Shown: one piece after another, positions 1-9,303 of the stretch
Layout: every line of letters starts with the position of its first letter
Numbering within the stretch: position 1 is the stretch's first letter
DNA from: Cymbomonas tetramitiformis
Taxonomy: Eukaryota > Chlorophyta > Pyramimonadophyceae > Pyramimonadales > Pyramimonadaceae
Direction: 5' to 3'
Assembly (NCBI GenBank): GCA_001247695.2
Contig: LGRX02028936.1
Span: 1-64,000, forward strand
Length of the DNA stretch: 64,000 nt
Program-made: the position numbers and the translations under genes
The notes under the pieces: model-generated
The model's input: the letters and a program-made list of their open reading frames with translations, nothing else
Database searches by the model: none
Told to the model about the DNA's origin: nothing

Positions 1-879
1 TAGCTCAAAACTGGAGGACACCTGTCAGCAGCTAGGCCAGTGCACCAGGGGTGCCCCTGGATTCACTGCAGAACAGGGTGTTGAGCATATCACTGTGTAG
101 AAGGAGGCCGCTCATGACTAGTGAATTCAAAGCTGATCCGTCGCCGCCGTCACTGGAAGCTCTTTCAGTACAAGTACCACCAAGTTCAGGGAAGAAAAAG
201 GGTCCGCCAGTGCACCGTGGGTGCCCCTGGAGTCGCCTGACTTCCGAATCCGCTCTTTCAACTGCTGCTGACTTCTCGCCAAAGGGCCTTCACTTCCGGA
301 TTAACACTGAAATAAAAAGCCGCTCCGCGCAGGACATTATTGTTTTGAAAAAGTATGAAAACAGCAGTGAAATGTATCCGTCAAAATTGATATTATATCA
401 CAAAATACGAATTATTGTGTGTACAAAAGCTGTGAGCAGAACTGTCTTAGCACTCTAGCACTGGCACGCGAACAGCCACCTAGTACTTGCGAAGGCAAAA
501 CAATAATGAGTCCACTAGCCTGACCTTCGGTCAGAGTCTACTTATATCTCAATGTCCTGTCACATTTCCCAAAACTGTAACGGGTTCTAGCCCTTAAATC
601 TTCATCTGGCCAATAGAAAGTCATTATTCCATGCCAGCTCTAACAATGTTACCGTTCACCGCATTCTGACTGACACGTCAGCGACAAAGGAGTCACTGCC
701 ATCTTCGTCTTATCATTCCCTGGTCACTTGATGGTGACCACCATATCTTCTCTGACAAGTCTGCATCTCACAGATAGTCATCTTCGTAAAGCCTGTCATG
801 CTGTCACCACTGTCATGCGTGTCACCAGCTGAACAAACCCGGCGCGGTACCATGAAAAGCCGGCGTTTGTTACAGAAAT
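1..879. other. Unassigned left edge with a duplicated short motif and an imperfect hairpin
   Basis: No gene is recognised here. A motif of roughly 25 bp (core GTGCCCCTGGA) occurs near 37-62 and again near 210-236, suggesting an old duplication of about 174 bp. An imperfect inverted repeat lies at about 829-877 (arms AACAAACCCGGC and GCCGGCGTTTGTT), next to the point where the TG-D2 gag reading frame loses similarity to its relatives. A 135-codon ORF at 51-458 has no recognisable domain and I do not support it as a gene. Confidence 0.4.
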
Positions 880-1425
880 CCCTAAAAGCTCCTCATGGTG
901 TCGGAGTGGCCGATGCCCAGGATGCAGGAGCCTCTTGGTAATCTCGAGGAGGGCGCGCTTACCGTCGCGCGGAGAAATTCTTGCCGAAGCGTCGACCCAC
1001 CTTCGAGCTGGAGAGTGGGGCGTCGTCAACGAGACCAATGCACGAAGCAAAATGTCGTTGAAAACCGGATGAACTTCTTTGGTGACGTCCACGAGGTCAA
1101 ACATGTCCTCGTTGGCGGCGTCCTTGTTGACGAACGAAGATTCCAACGCAGTCACCAAGGAGTCCCATAGAAGTTGGCGATGTGACTCACTTCCGGAAAA
1201 TGAAGACGTCTTCGTACCTAGCGTGTCCTTCGCAACACGCTTAACAACATCAACGTCCCAAGATGATTGCAAAACCGCGTTGCCACGTGTCCTATCAGCA
1301 GCAGTAAGTGTGGCATGCGCTGATTGTGGTGTGCTCTTATAGCGAGCACCCACGTTCCTAGCGAAAATTGAATCAAGAGGCATTCTCGCGCCCACGGCCG
1401 GTGTGTTAATGCTAGATGTACTCAT
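880..1425 (-). pseudogene. TG-D2 gag-like fragment, N-terminal part
   Basis: This is the N-terminal 180 or so residues of a gag-like protein, with its ATG at 1425. It matches the TG-D1 product clearly: both have a basic N-terminus, a WDVD motif followed by a conserved helical region, and the block SPARRWVDAS...DGKRALLEITKRL that is also found in TG-C1 (SPARNWVEAS...DGKRATLEV). Similarity stops after HHEELLG near 880. The frame stays open to 796, but the added residues do not match the family, so the copy is truncated or rearranged. It is related to retrotransposon Gag only by architecture and context. Confidence 0.7.
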
Positions 1426-1523
1426 TCAGAATTGAAATTCCTATAGGAGGGTTGTTGGGATAAGGCGAGGTGCAAATTGTAGGGTGGCGAGCGACGGATT
1501 CACAGTTACGGAGTGAAGGGAAG

Positions 1524-1758
1524 TGCGAGAACAGGTGTTCCGCTCGGTAAAACAAACTGGCTAAGCTCCCCTAATCAGTCCGGCCGAGTGCTTTTATCAT
1601 GCATCTCGGAAACCCGGATAATACGAAGTAATGACTGACAGTACAGTACTACTGTACTGTCATCCTAGCTACTAGCGGTGTCACGGTTCCGATCAGAGAC
1701 GGGTCAGGCTAGGGGCTATCAGAGCCCATAATAATAACCCTGAACCTAAAGTCCAGCA
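1524..1758 (-). repeat. TG-C1 3' LTR
   Basis: This 235-bp copy differs from its partner at 4521-4756 at only a few positions, for example one fewer G at about 1547. It contains a palindromic AGTACAGTACTACTGTACTGT stretch near 1640-1660. It is preceded by TSD GGAAG. Confidence 0.9.
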
Positions 1759-1941
1759 CACCACCCGGAGCTGTGACTGTAGCCAATAGGGCTAGGCAAG
1801 CGGAGCTAACTAAACAGATAACAAACAGCACTCTACTGGAAACAGATACACTTCTAGCTGGGTGCCCGGGGACTTGTCCCGGCACAACCCACCACTGCGG
1901 CTAAGGCTAATCACACCTCCAGGATCTCAATCAAGCAGACT

Positions 1942-4362
1942 CTAGCCACTGCAAAGCTGGTCGGCAGAGCCGAGTTCAGCAAACGGATTCCAATCAAGAA
2001 AAGCATCCGAAGTCAATTGAGAAGAGAATTTGGAAGTACTGACACCACCAGACCCAAGTGGGTCAGGCGGATCCCAAAGTGGAGTGGCAAAACCATCAGA
2101 CTGCAAAGCCGCCGAAGTCGTTTGAGAAGAGAACGGTGTCACATCCCGCGGCGGCAATGACGAACCAGTAGCAATCACAGGCGGGCAAAGGGAATCCAGT
2201 AATGCACCACCGGGATGAACCGCACCGTAGCCGTAGGTGGCTCCGGGCTCAACCAGGCCCCTGACACCACCGCCGACCACGAGTGTCGGCATCGCCGTAG
2301 CACTGAACAGAAAAGTAGCCACCATGAAAAGAGTGAGAGCAAATTCACCAAAGCCAAATGGCCTGGAGCCTCTGGGGACTCCGAACCGCCGAAATGCCGC
2401 AGCCGCCGGCGGTGCACCCCCCTCAATTTCAGTCAGGCAGACACCAGGAGGGCAGCCCGAGCCCTCTCCATCATCATCGGAGTCACACACCTCAACAGGC
2501 TCAGGGTCAATGTCAAACCAGTCAGGGTGGACAGTGTTGAATGTTTTGAAAGAGTCGTCAGCAGGAGCCATCGGGCCGAGAGCCAGAGAGGCAGACGGCG
2601 GCGGCACAAAGGCGGCACTGCTGACCCCATGCAAGTCAATCGGCTTACCATGCACGGGTGCGGAGGCCTTCGGCAGCAGCTGCTTGCTGGCGGTCGGCCC
2701 AGCGACACCACCAGCAAGCGGACCGCTGACCTCAGCAAATGCAACACGGCCAATGGAAAGATGCTCAGCAGGTGCAGACTCAGCAGAGGCAGCAGCATCC
2801 TTGAACCGCCGCAGAGCCGTAGGCTCTGGAGCAAAGGAATGCGCAGACAGCTCACAGATTTCAGGTTGCCCCACGAGAGCACACAAGTGCTCCATGGACC
2901 CCTCATCCCCAGCGTCATAGTACCGCTGAAAACGAAGGGCAAGCACGTCGGAGTCATAAGACTCGACGGCTTGGCGGTAGGATGCCGAGATGGACAGTGG
3001 GTGAGTGTCCTTGTGAGGACACTCACTCAGCCAATGCTTTGACCCAACGGCGCGGCACTTCTCGTGCCTGCACGTTGGGACAAAGGTGCCAGACCGCTTG
3101 TCAAAAGCCACCTCCGAAGAGGCGGAATGAGCAAGCGGCTGCACTCCAGGTCGGTGGAAGTTGCGCGGAGTGTGTTTCCCATGAGGCGGCTTGGAGCCAC
3201 CCTTCTTAAGGGAATCCACATCCCGCTGCAACTTGACCAACTGAGCACTGAGCCGATCAATGGCCGAGGCCAGGCCAGTGTCAGTGGTGCAAGACGCAAC
3301 AGACATGGGGCGCCCCGCAGTGCGCTTGCCCGAGAGCCGCCCGCAGCGGTACTGCTCGCGCACGCGTGCCTGCAAGGTGAGCAGACTCACAGCCGCACGC
3401 TGGTCAGCTCGAGCAAACGAGTCAACCAGCGCGGCGTAAGCCGGCCCAGACAGCGCAGAGATGAATTGCCGTTTAACAGCGTCCTCGGGCAGCGCCTGTA
3501 GACGCTGTGCATCCCGAAGGCAGCTGTTAAACAGCCGAATGTCAGAGTCAGGGTCTCGCTCATCAGAGATCCTAACCTCAAGCAGCTCTGCAAATGCATC
3601 GAACGGGGTCGATACATCCGCAAGCATACGCACCACCTCGAGGGTGGCACGTTTGCCATCGGCAGGAACATCTGAACCAGAAGCCTCTACCCAATTACGG
3701 GCAGGAGACCCTGGCGCAGTCAGCAGCAGCAGCACAGAGTATAACAGCTCATTTGCAGCAGACAGAACAGGGGCGTCAGCAGCTGTCAGTTCAAACAGGG
3801 GTGCAAACGCAGGCGACTGCAGCGTGAACAGCTGCTGCAGCTCGGATACCAATTGCGAAAAAATGTCCGAAGCTGAATTCTCGTTGCCTTTAAATTTTGC
3901 AGTTTTGTCACCCAGAACTTTTGTGGCTGCTGTCTTGGCACATTGAACATCGAAAGAATCCCTGCGCAACCTCTGCAAAAGTACGGCTGCCGCAGTGGAC
4001 GCCTCAGACTCTCCCGAAGCCAAATGCGGAGTTGATGGCGTAGCCGCATTCAGCGCCCCAACATCATCAAAAATGGTTGCTAGTTTCCGCGCTCTAGCGC
4101 GTGTTCGTGGTCCAATCGGAGTCTCCATAGTGAAAATGACGGCAAGATGGGGTCGCGGGCTAACGGAGCGACAGTAGTAAGCATTACGCAGCGGCCAATC
4201 CTGCAGAAGTCTCAGCGGTAAAAACAACATCAAACAGGTCATGAGCCGATTGGCTAAAAGTGGTTGCGACCCACAATACGCGGAATGCCCTCTCCACCGG
4301 CCAGGTGAAACGTAAAAAGAAGCCATAATAAGCGACGATACTGCTGCCGAAAAATGTGCCAT
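1942..4362 (-). CDS. TG-C1 gag-like protein with CCHC-type finger and C-terminal membrane segment
   Basis: The uninterrupted ORF has 806 codons from 4362. The likelier start is the internal ATG at 4128 (728 residues), because that is where similarity to the TG-B and TG-D proteins begins (basic TRARARK stretch). Residue numbers here refer to the 806-codon frame. A helical gag-like region at roughly 125-340 contains SPARNWVEAS and DGKRATLEV. A finger-like motif (C-x4-C-x6-H-x4-C, CRHEKCRAVGSKHWLSEC) follows at about 430. After an acidic stretch (EVCDSDDDGEGSG), a hydrophobic segment, FALTLFMVATFLFSATAM, near 690 is a predicted single membrane span. I see no protease, RT, RNase H or integrase motif. 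The likely role is a particle-forming Gag acting with enzymes supplied in trans; the membrane segment is unusual for a Gag. Confidence 0.8.
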   Translation of the reverse strand: MAHFSAAVSSLIMASFYVSPGRWRGHSAYCGSQPLLANRLMTCLMLFLPLRLLQDWPLRNAYYCRSVSPRPHLAVIFTMETPIGPRTRARARKLATIFDDVGALNAATPSTPHLASGESEASTAAAVLLQRLRRDSFDVQCAKTAATKVLGDKTAKFKGNENSASDIFSQLVSELQQLFTLQSPAFAPLFELTAADAPVLSAANELLYSVLLLLTAPGSPARNWVEASGSDVPADGKRATLEVVRMLADVSTPFDAFAELLEVRISDERDPDSDIRLFNSCLRDAQRLQALPEDAVKRQFISALSGPAYAALVDSFARADQRAAVSLLTLQARVREQYRCGRLSGKRTAGRPMSVASCTTDTGLASAIDRLSAQLVKLQRDVDSLKKGGSKPPHGKHTPRNFHRPGVQPLAHSASSEVAFDKRSGTFVPTCRHEKCRAVGSKHWLSECPHKDTHPLSISASYRQAVESYDSDVLALRFQRYYDAGDEGSMEHLCALVGQPEICELSAHSFAPEPTALRRFKDAAASAESAPAEHLSIGRVAFAEVSGPLAGGVAGPTASKQLLPKASAPVHGKPIDLHGVSSAAFVPPPSASLALGPMAPADDSFKTFNTVHPDWFDIDPEPVEVCDSDDDGEGSGCPPGVCLTEIEGGAPPAAAAFRRFGVPRGSRPFGFGEFALTLFMVATFLFSATAMPTLVVGGGVRGLVEPGATYGYGAVHPGGALLDSLCPPVIATGSSLPPRDVTPFSSQTTSAALQSDGFATPLWDPPDPLGSGGVSTSKFSSQLTSDAFLDWNPFAELGSADQLCSG

Positions 4363-4520
4363 AATCTGATCTCCACTTCAAAAAGAGGCCATACCGCGGA
4401 AAGACGAACTACTGCCTAAGGGGGCGCCCACCCCATCTCTGTGTCAAAACTTAGCCAAACATGGCAACAGCTAGGCGCTGTGCCATCAGAATTACTAGGG
4501 AAGTGGTGACGCGCATAACC

Positions 4521-4756
4521 TGCGAGAACAGGTGTTCCGCTCGGGTAAAACAAACTGGCTAAGCTCCCATAATCAGTCCGGCCGAGTGCTTTTATCATGC
4601 ATCTCGGAAACCCGGATAATACGAAGTAATGACTGACAGTACAGTACTACTGTACTGTCATCCTAGCTACTAGCGGAGTCACGGTTCCGATCAGAGACGG
4701 GTCAGGCTAGGGGCTATCAGAGCCCATAATAATAACCCTGAACCTAAAGTCCAGCA
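4521..4756 (-). repeat. TG-C1 5' LTR
   Basis: This 236-bp partner of the repeat at 1524-1758 is flanked on the outside by TSD GGAAG. On the minus strand the internal sequence directly after it starts GGTTATGCGCG. Confidence 0.9.
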
Positions 4757-4944
4757 GGAAGTAGGGGTCGAACGAAACCAACGAAGTCGAATACGCGTCG
4801 GCCAAGGAAGAGTTGACATGGGTGATCAATCCAAGTCGAAAACATAATCCAACGCGGACACTCGAAGAAGAGGCCGAAAGTTCCCAATCCAAAATCTCAC
4901 CGTAACATAGTGCTAACCGCGAGCCCTAAGATGGCCAATTGAAC

Positions 4945-5190
4945 TCACGGGGAGCCCAATCTTGCCACCCCCACTGTAAGGGGGGGGCACAGTGGGTCTC
5001 CTGTCTGTCACCCCTCAGCCCGATGTGTCACCAGTGTCCGTTGTCACGTGTGTCACGGTGTGCTATAAAACACCCGACTCAGTATTTTATATCATCTTAG
5101 TATCCGAGAACACCCGCCCCTGCGAGACTGTTCTGCACACACGCATTCGAGCATATATATCGACATATATATATATCTCACTTCTTGTCA
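4945..5190 (+). repeat. Element E 5' LTR
   Basis: This 246-bp repeat is pyrimidine/purine biased, with many GTCAC/GTGTCA motifs upstream of a TATA box. It ends CTTCTTGTCA. It is almost identical to 6541-6784 except for the length of an AT run near the 3' end. Confidence 0.85.
5064..5070 (+). promoter_or_regulatory. TATA box in element E LTR
   Basis: CTATAAAA lies about 120 bp inside the LTR after a cluster of GTGTCAC repeats. The same sequence is conserved in the second LTR near 6659-6665. Its position suits a U3 promoter driving plus-strand transcription; this is inferred from motif and position only. Confidence 0.5.
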
Positions 5191-5447
5191 GGTTATCGGC
5201 CACCACTTGTGGGTGTTCGTTTGTTGCTTTGGATCCCTGGAGAGCACGCCGATTCTCCTTGTAACCGCCGCACGCCGCCGGCAACTGACGCACGTCGCCG
5301 TCAGCAACCACATCTAGACCTCGGCCACCGTTGAAGATCGCGGCCGCGTTCAAAATTTTATCACCAAGCCGTTCACAATTTGGGCTGGAGTTGAGCCCCG
5401 TTGTTTTTACGCATTTTCCAACATTACCGACTACGTGCTTCCAACTC

Positions 5448-5760
5448 TGGACAGCAGCGCCCGTACCGTGGCGAAACTGGCTTACCGCACGTTATTTTTG
5501 ACCTCACCGCCGTTTTCCTCGTCGAATTTCACCCCAATTTGGCTTTTGCATCGCCCGATTTGGTTAATTTTACGAAGAGTTACGTTGTAGACACGCACCC
5601 AAACGCGCCCTCGCCTTTCTGGACAGCAGCACTGCTCCTGCAGGACAACTGGCTTGCCGCACGACTTGTTTGACGTCACCGGCGTCTTCCTCGTCAAAAT
5701 CTACACCAATTTGACTCATCCATCACTGGATTTGGTTCATTTTTCAGATAGTTATGTCTT
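5448..5760 (+). repeat. Two-copy tandem repeat in element E interior
   Basis: Two diverged copies of about 175 bp share CTGGACAGCAGC, AACTGGCTT(A/G)CCGCACG, GACxTCACCG and a final GATTTGGTTxATTTT. The second copy ends in TTTTTCAG just before an ATG at 5754, so it could act as a splice acceptor. It is probably leader sequence. Confidence 0.5.
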
Positions 5761-6245
5761 CGCTTGGGAACCCTAACCTCGCGTTCGCGGAATTCTCCAG
5801 CCAGCGGTCTGCCACCATGTCCGCTGACCGCCAGAATGCGCGCATGCCCGCTGTTCGTTCAGCGTTGGCATCTTTTCGAGTCCATCGACGGCATCCTGCA
5901 CCTGGCTGTGGTCTGGTGGTGTCTGGTGGTGCGTATGCACCAAACACCAACATCGAGTCTATCGCCTTCGCCAATGACGACAACTCTGAGCACGACGAGT
6001 TGCGTCCGCAGCATCCTCCGCTCTCCGCTCCACCCTTCGTGCCCCTTGGCCACTGTGTGGTGGTGTGCGGTGGTGTTACGACACCAACCCCCCCGATTCT
6101 CCCCTCTGCATGCGCGCTCGTTGGCGGCAGAGTGGGGGCTCGCCGCATTTTTCACCTTCCATCCCCCTGCCCCCTCTTCGTTGACGCATCCGCTCTGGTG
6201 GTGCCAGGCCGCTTTTGGCTCTGGCATCGCACCGGCGTTGGTTGA
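5754..6245 (+). CDS. Unrecognised ORF in element E
   Basis: This 163-codon ORF starts shortly after a pyrimidine tract and AG. The product is rich in Pro, Val and Ala and has no motif I know. Overlapping ORFs of similar length exist in another plus frame (5764-6342) and on the minus strand (5859-6359), so coding cannot be assigned with confidence. If element E makes a protein, this is the best-placed candidate in its transcription direction. Confidence 0.25.
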   Translation: MSSLGNPNLAFAEFSSQRSATMSADRQNARMPAVRSALASFRVHRRHPAPGCGLVVSGGAYAPNTNIESIAFANDDNSEHDELRPQHPPLSAPPFVPLGHCVVVCGGVTTPTPPILPSACALVGGRVGARRIFHLPSPCPLFVDASALVVPGRFWLWHRTGVG

Positions 6246-6540
6246 ACGTTGTAGGGATGAGTATTGCCTCACTGGCGCTTGGCGCATGCGATCGAGGGTG
6301 ACGCCGCCGCCAGCAAGATTAAGTAGAAACAGCACAGTTTGACAAAGACCCTTCTCCATGCCTGCACGGTTTGTGATTGACTCTCGAGGGAACCGAACTC
6401 TTTAGATTTAGTTAGCAACAGACTTTTGGACAATTTGGGATGGCACATGCCGGACTGCTCGGGCCAGTTTGGCTCCTAGACCCTGCACTGCTCCTGTCTC
6501 TTTGCCTGGTGACACCTCAACCCCACGGGGTGAGGTGGTG

Positions 6541-6784
6541 TCACGGGGAGCCCAATCTTGCCACCCCCACTGTAAGGGGGGGGCACAGTGGGTCTCCTGT
6601 CTGTCACCCCTCAGCCCGATGTGTCACCAGTGTCCGTTGTCACGTGTGTCACGGTGTGCTATAAAACACCTGACTCAGTATTTTGTATCATCTTAGTATC
6701 CGAGAACACCCGCCCCTGCGAGACTGTTCTGCACACACGCATTCGAGCATATATATCGACATATATATATCTCACTTCTTGTCA
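6541..6784 (+). repeat. Element E 3' LTR
   Basis: This 244-bp repeat is nearly identical to 4945-5190 and is preceded by the purine-rich tract GGGGTGAGGTGGTG. It is followed by TSD TGAAC. Confidence 0.85.
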
Positions 6785-6882
6785 TGAACACCTCGCGAGG
6801 CCCCAACGCCCCGCCAAGCGGAAAACCTTAGCCAATCATGGCAAATTCAGCAGTGAGAAAAGCGGGGTGATACCCCATAACC

Positions 6883-7075
6883 TGTGAGATATATTGTACC
6901 GTAATATATCGGGGTGGTCACTGAGTTATTATCATATAAGTGTAAACTGAATATAAAGATAAACGAATATAATGCGGAGCTGTGACCTAGGTATCTGCCA
7001 CCAAGTATTGTACGAGTACTGGTACAGCTAAACGGAGTCATGCACATAATGACCTACGGTGCATTGAATCCAGCA
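6883..7075 (-). repeat. TG-D2 5' LTR
   Basis: It begins TGTGAGATATAT on the plus strand and ends ATCCAGCA, as do the TG-D1 LTRs, but the body is strongly diverged. It keeps the GTACGAGTACTGGTACAG block. It marks the outer, upstream edge of TG-D2 and adjoins the possible host exon at 7085-7389. Confidence 0.7.
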
Positions 7076-7084
7076 GGTATGTAC

Positions 7085-7389
7085 CTCAGCTTGATGTAGT
7101 TCTTCGACGTGGCGTTCACGACCTTACAAACCGGGAGCTTCTTGTTTCGGAGCTTTTGCGTGGTCAAGAAGGACACATTCTCGCTCAACTCAATCGTAAA
7201 ATTACAGTTGCTAGTTTCTATGGCTTTTCGAATAGAATCTGGAAACTCTGGAAGGTTCACCAAGCGGTCTTCAAAGTTGACTCCAAAGTTCACCGAAGTT
7301 GACTCCACTGCAATCCACGACGTCGGTTCACAAAGCGACTTCAACCCCATCAAGATTATAACACACACCATGACAAAAATGTCCTCCAT
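7085..7389 (-). CDS. Possible first exon of a small secreted protein
   Basis: An ATG at 7389 opens a frame whose first residues (MEDIFVMVCVIILMGLKSLC) look like a signal peptide: a short polar start, a hydrophobic core, then small residues. About 80 residues follow, with two Asn-Xaa-Ser/Thr sites and Cys residues. A plausible donor (CTGAG|GTACAT on the minus strand) lies at 7085/7084. TG-D2's LTR ends only 9 bp further on, so the element sits in the presumed intron or replaced the rest of the gene. No family is recognised. Confidence 0.35.
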
Positions 7390-7588
7390 ATTTACGTTTT
7401 CCCAGCTCAGTCCGTTATTTCCGTTCAGCGGTTGCGCTTAAAAACACTCTTTTATATATGGATATATGACACGCCGCATTGCGGGGAACTGCACAAATTG
7501 CCCGAGAAGCGATAGAAGAACTTCTACACACGATTGTTTCTATTTCTATGGTTTCTAGGTGGGGCAAATAGGAAGTGTTTATAGGAGT

Positions 7589-7623
7589 CGTAGCTTAAGT
7601 ATGTGCCCCATACTTAAGCTACG
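7589..7623. repeat. Perfect 15-bp inverted repeat (hairpin)
   Basis: The arms CGTAGCTTAAGTATG at 7589-7603 and its exact complement at 7609-7623 are separated by 5 nt (TGCCC). It could be a hairpin in RNA or a binding palindrome. I see no gene context that decides. Confidence 0.6.
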
Positions 7624-7650
7624 AGTTAACGATATTACGAGTTTAACCTT

Positions 7651-7700
7651 GGCCGTCCGATCAGGGGGGACACAGACAGGGTTTTGCTGTGCGGACGGCC
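7651..7700. repeat. Second hairpin, followed by a T-run
   Basis: The arms GGCCGTCCG (7651-7659) and CGGACGGCC (7692-7700) enclose an inner CACAG...CTGTG pair. TTTTCATTTTTG follows directly. The structure could be the 3' end of a small RNA or a remnant of a TIR element; neither is proven. Confidence 0.45.
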
Positions 7701-9303
7701 TTTTCATTTTTGCATTAAACAATTCAGAATCAATTCGGTCTATCGACAAGGACGTCTATTGACGCATTGTCGACATGCTCCCGCGTCATCTCAAAAAGCG
7801 TCATTGTCACGTCACGTCAGCGTCATCTCAAAAGGCATCTCAAAAGGCGCAGGCGTAGGCGCCAGCAACGCTCATCTCCACCAGCACCATGTAAAAGCCA
7901 CGGGAATGTGTACGTGGGTCAACTGGGGGCCACGAGCGAAGCCCGCAAAGCTCGATCCAATCGACGTCGATTGTATGGGCTGGAAAGATAATTATATACA
8001 AAAAATATGAGATCGAACGGAAGCGGGAGCGGGACATTTACTGTACCTGTATTTGTTTATTTCGCATGGTCGCGCGTCTCTCTCACCCCAGACGCTCACA
8101 GGAAATATGTGCAGAAAATCGGTAATATTCTGGGTATGCGCGCGAAAAAGCTGATCCTGGTCGACAGACTTTCCGAAACGACGGGATAAGAATGAATTTC
8201 ACCCGTTAGATTTCCAGTTGTCAAGAACCGTCGGTTTTCATCGGTATCTAGACCTGCTACGGAAGCAACTCCGTTTGAAAAATATATCAATACCTCACGT
8301 CGGTTTCGCTATAGGATACTAATTCGTAAAATTCGCAAATTGCACTACAGGTAATGAACTGACCACTCGACTGCATCACAATTGCCAGAGTTGATCTGTC
8401 ACAATAACTTGAACTAGGCCAAGTTCACCTCTTTGGCTCGTGCGCACATTGATTTGATTTGAAGGATACCAAACAGGTAGATATATTTGCCCTCCAAAGA
8501 GCAGTTATCACATCAAGACTAGCAACATCAGGTCTTCAAACCTGTTCGAATTCTCGTTCTGAGTCAAGTGTTCTACACGCAAGCCGTCTCCCTTCTGTTT
8601 CGTGGTGCAGTGTATTTGAGGCGCCAGATCTTATCGTTGCTTGCTCTACTACCACTGAAATGTGTTTTCAGGATCCTTCGTGCGTTAGTTATTTCCGTCG
8701 ACTGATTACTGGATATTTCCCGTTGGTTTTCAGGACGATACTAAAACTTGACGAATATCAGCCAACCTCCGTTCCCGTTCAGCAGAACCTGCCGCGGCAC
8801 CCGTCAGATCACAGTGAGGGCGATAAGCATATAGGCGAAGCATGCCATACAGAAATATTGCTATTCAGTTCGGGATGAATCTCATTAACTTACGCTCTTG
8901 CTCGTCTGCTCAACCCAAGTGTAACGACACGACCAACCGACGACCATTTGCCAAAGCGTTACCAGTGCACCGGCTAACGCAGTGCGGCGCGTCCGAAAAG
9001 GGATTGGGTTCCGACATGCCGTCAAGGAGCGCGGTAAACTTGCAAGCTTCACGCCAACTCATCTCCACGATTCCACTGTTGTGTACCGATCGCAGACTAG
9101 CTGCAGCGTTGGCTTGGCTTATCATGTTCAATACTTGCATCAGGACCTATCATTTTCAATACTCTCGTCAGGACCCGTCTTGCTTAACATCGATTGGCAT
9201 ATTTAAAGCTTTGACGTATATGTGTTGCTACGTGTTTTACACTGCTTGTGTTGCTGTGAAACTTTTATGCCTGACGACAAAGTGGAGTCTGCTGACTGTC
9301 AGC
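7701..9303. other. Region without supported gene
   Basis: Several ORFs of 60-140 codons exist on both strands, the longest at 8459-8878 (+), but none shows a known domain and no TIR or LTR is visible. Part of it may be upstream exons or 5' UTR of the coiled-coil gene that follows; the last 40 bp before 9304 contain an acceptor-like CTGACTGTCAG. Confidence 0.4.

Larger units (their letters stand above)
1524..4756 (-). mobile_element. TG-C1: complete 3.2-kb LTR element with a single gag-like ORF
   Basis: Direct repeats at 1524-1758 and 4521-4756 are about 98% identical and run from TGCGAGAAC to CCAGCA on the plus strand, giving TG...CA ends. A 5-bp TSD, GGAAG, flanks the element (1519-1523 and 4757-4761). 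On the minus strand the 3' LTR is preceded by a purine-rich GGGTGGTG (probable polypurine tract). The 5' LTR is followed by GGTTATG (possible primer-binding site) and later by TGCCATGTTTGGCTAAG. The interior encodes one ORF and no RT, protease or integrase, so the element is non-autonomous, like plant TR-GAG elements. Confidence 0.9.
4945..6784 (+). mobile_element. Element E: short LTR element without recognisable gag, inserted in the TG-D2 leader
   Basis: Direct repeats at 4945-5190 and 6541-6784 are nearly identical, and a TGAAC TSD lies outside them (4940-4944 and 6785-6789). Its orientation is opposite to TG-D2. That direction follows from a TATA box inside the LTR, a GGTTATCGG stretch right after the first LTR (similar to the TG families' GGTTATG) and a purine-rich GAGGTGGTG just before the second LTR (similar to their polypurine tract). 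The 1.35-kb interior has no RT or integrase and no clear Gag, so it is a non-autonomous, TRIM-like element. The LTR ends appear to be TC...CA, so the exact edge may be off by a base or two. Confidence 0.85.
880..7075 (-). mobile_element. TG-D2: truncated gag-only LTR element, interrupted by TG-C1 and element E
   Basis: This is a minus-strand copy of the same family as TG-D1. Its 5' LTR is at 6883-7075. The leader just inside that LTR has the family hallmark GGTTATG and, about 45 nt further, GCCATGATTGGCTAAGG (read on the minus strand). The leader is split by element E (4945-6784) and by TG-C1 (1524-4756). The gag start is at 1425 and similarity to other family members ends near 880, so the 3' part and 3' LTR are missing. 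The copy is older than both insertions. Confidence 0.75.

Noticed and set aside
2215..3501. Long plus-strand ORFs opposite TG-C1 gag
   Set aside because: They are antisense shadows of the minus-strand gag frame in GC-biased sequence, with no own motif and overlapping one another in several frames.
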